This document shows, piece after piece, positions 1-3,065 of a stretch of DNA of 6,326 nucleotides. This DNA is from an uncultured Ruminococcus sp. (lineage in GTDB: Bacteria; Bacillota; Clostridia; Oscillospirales; Acutalibacteraceae), in contig USJJ01000081.1 in assembly GCA_900554995.1 (NCBI GenBank), forward strand, positions 1 to 6,326, in the 5' to 3' direction. The notes under the pieces are model-generated. The model saw only the letters and a program-made list of their open reading frames with translations. It was not told the origin of the DNA and made no database searches. Each line of letters starts with the position of its first letter. Positions within the stretch are counted from its first letter, which is position 1. A program made the position numbers and the translations under genes.

Positions 1-532
1 AATCAATGGTGTTTACCCAAGCCTCGCCCTGATCAGCAGCAGTAGCAGTAACATTAACCGCATAATTACCATCGGCAGTACCATCAGCTATTTTAACGCT
101 GAAAGTAAGCGTGAGCGAAGGAGTATGCTCATCATATGTATTATCGGATTTAACAAAGTTAAGAATATTAACATCTTCAACAGTAGTTACACCTGTGTTT
201 GTGTCAATGCTCTTTTTGAACTGGAAGTTTTCGCCTTCGGCAACATCAGTATCAAATTTGACCGGCTTATCACGTGTAACATCATACATAGATACAACCG
301 TAAGTTCCTTAGCAAATGTGAACTTAACATGGTGTGCACAAATGCCTTCAATGTTTTGCAGCTTAGCGGTTACGGTTACGGTTTCGCCCGCTTTGCCTTC
401 TGCTCCTACCATTTCATAAATGGGGGTGGTTGTCTCGTCTGCGGCTGATACGGTCAGGCAACCTACGAGTGCGGTTAAGCAAAGGGCTGCCGAAAGTACA
501 AGCGCAAGAGACTTTTTGAAAATCTTTTCCAT
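1..532 (-). CDS. Secreted cohesin-domain-like protein, N-terminal 177 residues (runs off left edge)
   Basis: The reading frame opens at ATG 532 and stays open to the window edge. AGGAGA (539-544) lies 6 nt upstream of the start. Residues 1-31 form a signal peptide: MEKIFKK, a hydrophobic core, then VSA-A, a good signal peptidase I site. An LVGC lipobox-like stretch at residues 22-25 leaves a lipoprotein as an alternative. Residues about 37-175 look like a cohesin-type beta sandwich: GKAGETVTVTAKLQN, then GICAHHVKFTFAKEL, a variable middle, then SLTLTFSVKIADGTADGNY and VNVTATAADQ. This order (AKPGDTVTVPV, GIxxxxFxLxYD, LxTLTFKVK, GxYxV) is typical of cohesins, which bind dockerins in cellulosomes, and of related surface proteins. 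The canonical LxYD is altered to FTFAKEL, so dockerin binding is not assured. Everything after residue 177 is outside the window, so scaffoldin, sortase-anchored or single-domain architecture cannot be told apart. Confidence 0.85.
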   Translation of the reverse strand, partial: MEKIFKKSLALVLSAALCLTALVGCLTVSAADETTTPIYEMVGAEGKAGETVTVTAKLQNIEGICAHHVKFTFAKELTVVSMYDVTRDKPVKFDTDVAEGENFQFKKSIDTNTGVTTVEDVNILNFVKSDNTYDEHTPSLTLTFSVKIADGTADGNYAVNVTATAADQGEAWVNTID

Positions 533-570
533 ATCTTTTCTCCTAACCGGCTTTCGCCATAAATATTTAT

Positions 571-604
571 ACGCCGCCTTTCGGCGCCGCTTACCGCAAG
601 CGGC
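571..604 (-). other. GC-rich hairpins in the 5' leader of the cohesin-like gene
   Basis: The leader contains a perfect 7-bp stem (586-592 with 598-604, 5-nt loop) and, abutting it, a CGCC/GGCG stem (575-578 with 583-586) closed by a GAAA tetraloop in the RNA. They share G586, so the two may be alternatives or form one longer structure. A further short GGC-GAAA-GCC element lies at 549-558, just before the ribosome binding site. The structures could stabilise the mRNA or control translation. I could not match them to a known riboswitch class. Confidence 0.4.
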
Positions 605-636
605 AATGCCACGTTCAGCCACTAACGATTTTCTTC

Positions 637-665
637 ATTTTATCATTAAAATAAATCTTTGTCAA
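637..665 (-). promoter_or_regulatory. Near-consensus sigma-A promoter for the cohesin-like gene
   Basis: On the minus strand TTGACA (660-665) and TAAAAT (637-642) are separated by exactly 17 nt, and a TG dinucleotide one base before the -10 makes it an extended -10. Transcription should begin near 629-631, giving a leader of about 95 nt ahead of ATG 532. This is one of the strongest-looking promoters in the window. Confidence 0.75.
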
Positions 666-682
666 GTCTTTAGGAGGTTAAT

Positions 683-749
683 AACCGGTCTGCGGCGGCT
701 AAATATTCCGTCCCCTTTTTGTGCAAATAGACAAATGGCACTACCGGTT
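683..749. repeat. Short inverted-repeat element, possibly a REP-like remnant
   Basis: AACCGGT (683-689) and its complement ACCGGTT (743-749) bound a 53-nt interior. Inside are GTGC (721-724) facing GCAC (738-741) across a 13-nt loop, and the string CCGTCCCCTTTTTGTGC (708-724). I recall CCGTCCCC-TTTTGTGC-type strings from palindromic repeats linked to IS200/REP-type tyrosine transposases in Firmicutes; that link is from memory. No transposase gene is present. It could equally be a structured part of the long leader from the promoter at 848-876. Confidence 0.35.
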
Positions 750-847
750 GTTTAATATGTTTTATAATATGTATAAGGAGCACAAAATATCGTAGGCTGA
801 CGAGAACTGAAAAGCCCGAAACGAATATTCTTGTCTCTTTGTATACA

Positions 848-876
848 ATTATATATTTGCTACAATAAAAAGTCAA
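848..876 (-). promoter_or_regulatory. Second, upstream sigma-A promoter on the minus strand
   Basis: TTGACT (871-876) and a perfect TATAAT (848-853) are 17 nt apart on the minus strand. Transcription would start near 840 and reads toward the cohesin-like gene 310 nt away, through the inverted-repeat element at 683-749 and the second promoter. No plausible protein starts close downstream, so it either gives a long-leader transcript of the cohesin-like gene or a non-coding RNA. Confidence 0.6.
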
Positions 877-914
877 GCATTTTTCATCGTCATTTTTCAC
901 CAACATTTGGCAAT

Positions 915-942
915 TTAGACGTTAGATATTAGATATTAGACA
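915..942. repeat. Four tandem copies of a 7-nt unit, TTAGAYR
   Basis: Consecutive units are TTAGACG (915-921), TTAGATA (922-928), TTAGATA (929-935) and TTAGACA (936-942). The last copy abuts a hairpin at 942-956, so the tandem marks the left edge of the repeat island. It is non-coding, and copy number could vary by replication slippage. Confidence 0.8.
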
Positions 943-986
943 GCGGCGTTGCCGCTTATAGGCTCCCTCTGACGAGGGTTGCTCCA
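942..986. repeat. Small hairpin and degenerate partial copy of the GGCTCCC repeat
   Basis: AGCGGC (942-947) pairs with GCCGCT (951-956) over a GTT loop. Immediately after it, GGCTCCCTC begins at 961 and folds as CCCTC (965-969) with GAGGG (974-978). This matches the start of the fuller copies at 1002 and 1207, but the sequence degrades after 978 and the CTGAGGG end is missing. It is probably an eroded or truncated copy. Confidence 0.5.
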
Positions 987-1001
987 AGGTGTGTACAAAC
1001 C

Positions 1002-1065
1002 AAAGGCTCCCCTCTGTTTCGGCTTTGCCGAAACAGAGGGGAGCTGTCACGTTAGTGACTGAGGG
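1002..1065 (+). repeat. Dispersed-repeat copy 1, AAAGGCTCCC...CTGAGGGG orientation
   Basis: The copy runs from AAAGGCTCCC to GACTGAGGGG. Its core is a perfect 18-bp stem, 1006-1023 with 1027-1044, closed by TTT, followed by GTCAC (1046-1050) pairing with GTGAC (1055-1059). A TTTTTT run at 1069-1074 follows, so on the plus strand the unit resembles an intrinsic terminator. On the minus strand the stem is followed by the weaker CTTTGGTTTG, so it may help stop transcription from the XRE-RHH operon. No coding frame crosses it. I recall similar units as abundant intergenic repeats in gut Clostridia; copy number here cannot be seen. Confidence 0.75.
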
Positions 1066-1087
1066 GTATTTTTTGGTTTACAACAAT

Positions 1088-1207
1088 CCCTCAGTCAAAA
1101 CCTGCGGTTTTGCCAGCCACTGACAGTGGCGGTCCCCTTTTGTCGCTGCGCGACATTTCCCCCGCACTGCGGGGACATTCTTCCCTTTAGGCAAGGGAGC
1201 CTTTTTT
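1088..1207 (-). repeat. Dispersed-repeat copy 2, opposed to copy 1, with five consecutive hairpins
   Basis: Read on the minus strand this copy begins AAAAAAGGCTCCC (1195-1207) and ends TGACTGAGGG (1088-1097), the same ends as copy 1 in opposite orientation. Between them lie five short stems: 1096-1102/1106-1112, 1116-1121/1125-1130, 1141-1146/1150-1155, 1160-1165/1169-1174 and 1181-1187/1193-1199. The first four have 3-nt loops and the last a 5-nt loop. With copy 1 it forms a unit of about 206 bp bounded by inverted AAAGGCTCCC ends, like a non-autonomous mobile element. GGGAGCC followed by TTTTTT at its right end resembles a plus-strand terminator. Confidence 0.7.
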
Positions 1208-1230
1208 AGCTTTAGCGTAAATTGATAATT

Positions 1231-1377
1231 TCACTTTGCTTTTGCCTTAATGTGCTCTTTTAAAATAATGTTGATATATTGCGATAACGAGCGGTCGTCC
1301 TGCTCTGCTTCTTCCCGTATTATTTCTAAAATATCGCTGTCTATTGTAATACTTATTTTTTCCTTTAACGGTCTCAT
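1231..1377 (-). CDS. Small ribbon-helix-helix (Arc/CopG-type) DNA-binding protein, 48 residues
   Basis: ATG 1377 to TGA 1231 encodes 48 residues. An N-terminal beta strand, KISITIDSDI (residues 6-15), precedes a first helix (about 16-26), a turn, and a second helix opening with RSLSQYINIILKE (29-41). That is the ribbon-helix-helix pattern: alternating strand residues that enter the DNA major groove as a dimer, and an S-x-x-x-N-like second helix. Proteins of this size act as repressors, plasmid copy controllers or antitoxins. GGGTGA (1382-1387) lies 4 nt before the start. The gene begins 14 nt after the XRE stop, so the two are cotranscribed. No toxin gene is adjacent, so the antitoxin role is unsupported. 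The lysine-rich end (KAKAK) is typical of such short proteins. Confidence 0.75.
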   Translation of the reverse strand: MRPLKEKISITIDSDILEIIREEAEQDDRSLSQYINIILKEHIKAKAK

Positions 1378-1391
1378 AATATCACCCGAGT

Positions 1392-1700
1392 TTATCTAAT
1401 CATTTGCTCGACAAATGCCGTAAGAGTTTCGGTTTGCTTTGCATCTAACTTTTTAAGCTTTTTAATAAGCTCGTTTAACTGCGCGGGATTAGCCGACTCG
1501 GTTTCAAAAAACTCCGCAGGCGTTATTTTAAGGTAATCGCAAATATTGAAAAAGCTTGAAAGTGACGGTTTTCCTCTGCCGTTTTCAATATTGTTAATAT
1601 AACAAGCGTTTTGCCCCAACGACAAAGACATTTCTCTTGCGGAAACACCGCAGTTTTCTCTCAATTCCGTTAATCTTTTTCTGAAACTAATTTCGTTCAA
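1392..1700 (-). CDS. XRE-family helix-turn-helix transcriptional regulator, about 102 residues
   Basis: Numbering from TTG 1700, residues about 6-63 form an HTH_XRE domain: FRKRLTELRENCGVSAREMS, a recognition region around SLGQNACYINNIENGR, then PSLSSFFNICDYLKITPAEFF. The C-terminus (about 68-102) is charged and helical (NELIKKLKKLDAKQ) and probably mediates dimerisation. The size and layout resemble short SinR- or phage-repressor-like regulators. A GTG at 1709 is in frame but sits inside the AGGTGA ribosome binding site, so TTG 1700, 5 nt downstream of that site, is the better start. The gene heads an operon with the RHH protein and is divergent from the SLOG gene, the usual arrangement for a regulator controlling itself and its neighbour. 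The ligand or signal is unknown. Confidence 0.85.
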   Translation of the reverse strand: MNEISFRKRLTELRENCGVSAREMSLSLGQNACYINNIENGRGKPSLSSFFNICDYLKITPAEFFETESANPAQLNELIKKLKKLDAKQTETLTAFVEQMIR

Positions 1701-1705
1701 GAATA

Positions 1706-1711
1706 TCACCT
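1706..1711 (-). promoter_or_regulatory. Ribosome binding site that decides the XRE start
   Basis: AGGTGA lies 5 nt before TTG 1700. Using GTG 1709 instead would consume this site and leave only an A-rich stretch upstream. The same GGTGATATT string precedes the RHH start at 1377, which supports this reading. Confidence 0.65.
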
Positions 1712-1727
1712 ATTCGTTTTTTGTTAT

Positions 1728-1756
1728 ATTATAAGCGACACTTTGATTGATAATTA
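1728..1756 (-). promoter_or_regulatory. Probable XRE-RHH operon promoter
   Basis: A perfect TATAAT (1728-1733) stands on the minus strand 27 nt before the TTG start. The hexamer at 17-nt spacing, TAATTA (1751-1756), is a poor -35. The near-absent -35 suggests either weak expression or help from a bound protein; the operator-like repeat at 1747-1764 overlaps it. Confidence 0.45.
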
Positions 1757-1792
1757 TATCTATTATCCAATATTTATATTGATATATCTATT
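1747..1792. promoter_or_regulatory. Two operator-like direct repeats in the divergent intergenic region
   Basis: TTGATAATTATATCTATT (1747-1764) and TTGATATATCTATT (1779-1792) are the same motif apart from a 4-nt insertion (ATTA); their shared ATATCTATT ends are 28 nt apart. Copy 2 contains the -35 hexamer of the SLOG promoter and copy 1 covers the -35 position of the XRE promoter. The XRE or RHH protein is the natural candidate to bind here. The region is very AT-rich, so some similarity could be chance. Confidence 0.4.
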
Positions 1793-1807
1793 TATATTCG
1801 CTATAAT
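1779..1807 (+). promoter_or_regulatory. Sigma-A promoter for the SLOG gene
   Basis: TTGATA (1779-1784) and TATAAT (1802-1807) are separated by 17 nt. Transcription should start near 1814, giving a leader of about 37 nt that contains AAGGAG (1836-1841), 9 nt before ATG 1851. Confidence 0.7.
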
Positions 1808-1850
1808 TGAAAATATACTGTTTTGAAAACGTAATAAGGAGATTGAAAAT

Positions 1851-2234
1851 ATGTTTTTTGATAAACGTCCGACCAAGTATGTTTTAATAGCAGGGTGCAG
1901 AAGCTTTGAGGATTACAGCGTTGCAAAGAAATATATTGATATGTGTCTTAAAAATATTCGTAAGGAATATAAAATTATAATTATTTCAGGCGGTGCAAAG
2001 GGTGCCGATAAGCTGGGCGAGCGTTATGCGCACGAAAACAGAATGAAGTGTATATATTATTATCCCGATTGGGAAAGGTACGGAAAAAGCGCGGGACCGC
2101 GGCGCAATTCGGAAATGGTGAAAAAAGCCGATTATGTGATTTGCTTTTGGGACGGAAAAAGCAGAGGAACAAGGTCAACCGTAGATTTTACCAAACAAAT
2201 GAAAAAGCCGCTGAGAATTAAATATATTATTTAA
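1851..2234 (+). CDS. SLOG-superfamily Rossmann protein (DUF2493/YspA-like), 127 residues
   Basis: The motifs follow the SLOG order: YVLIAGCRSFEDY (residues 10-22, first strand and Gly loop), IIIISGGAKGADKLGERYA (42-60, the GGAxGAD nucleotide-binding loop), YYPDWERYGKSAGPRRNSEM (70-89) and ADYVICFWDGKSRGT (93-107). The GPRRN and FWDGxSRGT blocks are strongly characteristic of DUF2493/YspA-like members. The family is related to DprA and lysine-decarboxylase-like (LOG) Rossmann folds. Comparative genomics has proposed that such proteins bind or process nucleotide-derived ligands such as NAD or ADP-ribose, often in phage, plasmid and conflict loci; this member's reaction is unknown. Length is typical and the protein appears intact. 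It is monocistronic, divergent from XRE-RHH, and more AT-rich than rlmB, consistent with acquisition by transfer. Confidence 0.85.
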   Translation: MFFDKRPTKYVLIAGCRSFEDYSVAKKYIDMCLKNIRKEYKIIIISGGAKGADKLGERYAHENRMKCIYYYPDWERYGKSAGPRRNSEMVKKADYVICFWDGKSRGTRSTVDFTKQMKKPLRIKYII

Positions 2235-2245
2235 TAAATTGCCTA

Positions 2246-2274
2246 TTTAATTCCTTTCAAAGTTGTGTTATAAT
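2246..2274 (+). promoter_or_regulatory. Promoter for rlmB and the downstream membrane-protein gene
   Basis: TATAAT (2269-2274) is preceded by TG one base before it (extended -10), with a weak -35 TTTAAT (2246-2251) at 17-nt spacing. Transcription would begin near 2281, about 27 nt before ATG 2308. Confidence 0.6.
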
Positions 2275-2284
2275 AAACTTTGAA
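2256..2284. promoter_or_regulatory. Perfect 9-bp inverted repeat flanking the rlmB -10 box
   Basis: TTCAAAGTT (2256-2264) and AACTTTGAA (2276-2284) are exact complements around an 11-nt loop that contains the whole TATAAT box. There is no T run after it, so a terminator for the SLOG gene is less likely than an operator covering the promoter core. No known regulator consensus was recognised. Confidence 0.5.
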
Positions 2285-2307
2285 TATTTATAGATGGGAT
2301 AAAGCTA

Positions 2308-3060
2308 ATGGAAAACAGTAACATAATATGCGGCAGAAACCCAGTGCTTGAGGCTTTGCGCTCGGGCAGGGAGATAGACCGCCTTTTGGTAGCCCACGGC
2401 ACGGGCGGCGGCTCTGTTACGGCGATAATAGCAAAATGCCGCGCTAAAGGCATACTTATAAAGGAAATAAGCCCGCAAAAGCTGGATTATTACTGCGGCG
2501 GTGCAAACCACCAGGGCGTGGCGGTAATGTTTGCCTCGCAGGAGTACGCTACAGTGGAGGATATGTTTGCGCTGGCGGAAACGCGCGGCGAAAAGCCCTT
2601 TTTAATAATTTGCGATGAAATTGAAGACCCGCACAACCTCGGCGCGATTATAAGAACCGCCGAGGCAACGGGCGTTCACGGAGTGATAATTCCCGAGCGC
2701 CGAAGCGCTTCGCTCAATGCTACGGTTGCAAAAGCTGCCTGCGGTGCGCTTGAATATGTGCCGGTAGCAAGGGTCACGAATATTGCAAACACAATTGACG
2801 CGCTGAAAGAACGCGGCGTGTGGGTTTTCGGTGCCGATATGGACGGCGACGATTACACAAGAACGGATTTTGATACCCCATGCGCGCTGGTTATAGGCAA
2901 CGAGGGCAAGGGAATAGGCGCGCTTACCGCCAAAAAATGCGATGCGGTTATAAGCCTGCCCATGTGCGGCAAAATAAATTCGCTCAATGCCTCCGTTGCG
3001 GCGGGAGTGCTTATGTATGAGGTCGCAAGACAGCGGTCGGGAATTAAAGCTAAGGGGTGA
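2308..3060 (+). CDS. rlmB: 23S rRNA (guanosine-2'-O-)-methyltransferase RlmB / TrmH-family SPOUT enzyme
   Basis: The 250-residue protein has an N-terminal L30e-like substrate-binding domain (about residues 5-78, CGRNPVLEAL to NHQGVAV) and a C-terminal SPOUT methyltransferase domain (about 97-242). The three SPOUT motifs are clear: DEIEDPHNLGAIIRTAEATG (103-122, with N110 and R116), LVIGNEGKGI (194-203, with E199), and ISLPMCGKINSLNASVAAG (215-233, the SLN and trefoil-knot S-adenosylmethionine loop). RRSASLNATVAKAACGALE (131-149) is also typical. RlmB methylates the 2'-O of a guanosine in domain V of 23S rRNA as a homodimer. Family assignment is secure; the exact target nucleotide is by similarity, since TrmH relatives with the same motifs modify tRNA. 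The ribosome binding site is weak (GATGGGAT, 2293-2300). The stop codon overlaps or closely precedes the next start, indicating an operon. Confidence 0.93.
   Translation: MENSNIICGRNPVLEALRSGREIDRLLVAHGTGGGSVTAIIAKCRAKGILIKEISPQKLDYYCGGANHQGVAVMFASQEYATVEDMFALAETRGEKPFLIICDEIEDPHNLGAIIRTAEATGVHGVIIPERRSASLNATVAKAACGALEYVPVARVTNIANTIDALKERGVWVFGADMDGDDYTRTDFDTPCALVIGNEGKGIGALTAKKCDAVISLPMCGKINSLNASVAAGVLMYEVARQRSGIKAKG
3052..3057 (+). promoter_or_regulatory. Ribosome binding site inside the end of rlmB, for the membrane-protein gene
   Basis: AAGGGG at 3052-3057 lies 8 nt before TTG 3066. The in-frame GTG 3057 overlaps the site itself and would leave it without proper spacing, so TTG is preferred. 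Because the site is within the last codons of rlmB, ribosomes finishing rlmB can reinitiate: translational coupling. Confidence 0.65.
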
Positions 3061-3065
3061 GAACC

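Noticed and set aside
533..640. c-di-GMP-I (GEMM) riboswitch ahead of the cohesin-like gene
   Set aside because: GAAA-capped stems are present, but the conserved order of GCAAACC, ACGCAAAGCC and the GGTAGGTAGCGG region is missing.
111..755. Three overlapping plus-strand open frames
   Set aside because: They cover the cohesin-like gene and its leader on the opposite strand, have no domain features, and conflict with the clear signal peptide, promoter and ribosome binding site on the minus strand.
740..790. Plus-strand promoter and GGAG site (TTGTTT, TATAAG)
   Set aside because: Spacing is 18 nt with a poor -35, and no reading frame of any quality starts after the GGAG.
670..906. 78-codon minus-strand frame MLVKNDDEK...
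   Set aside because: It spans a strong promoter and the inverted-repeat element, and its start lies upstream of that promoter. No domain is visible.
960..1207. CRISPR array
   Set aside because: The units differ in sequence and length, are palindromic and opposed, and there are no regularly spaced identical repeats or cas genes.
1231..1700. Toxin-antitoxin system
   Set aside because: Both proteins are DNA-binding types; there is no RelE, HicA, Fic, PIN or similar toxin next to them.
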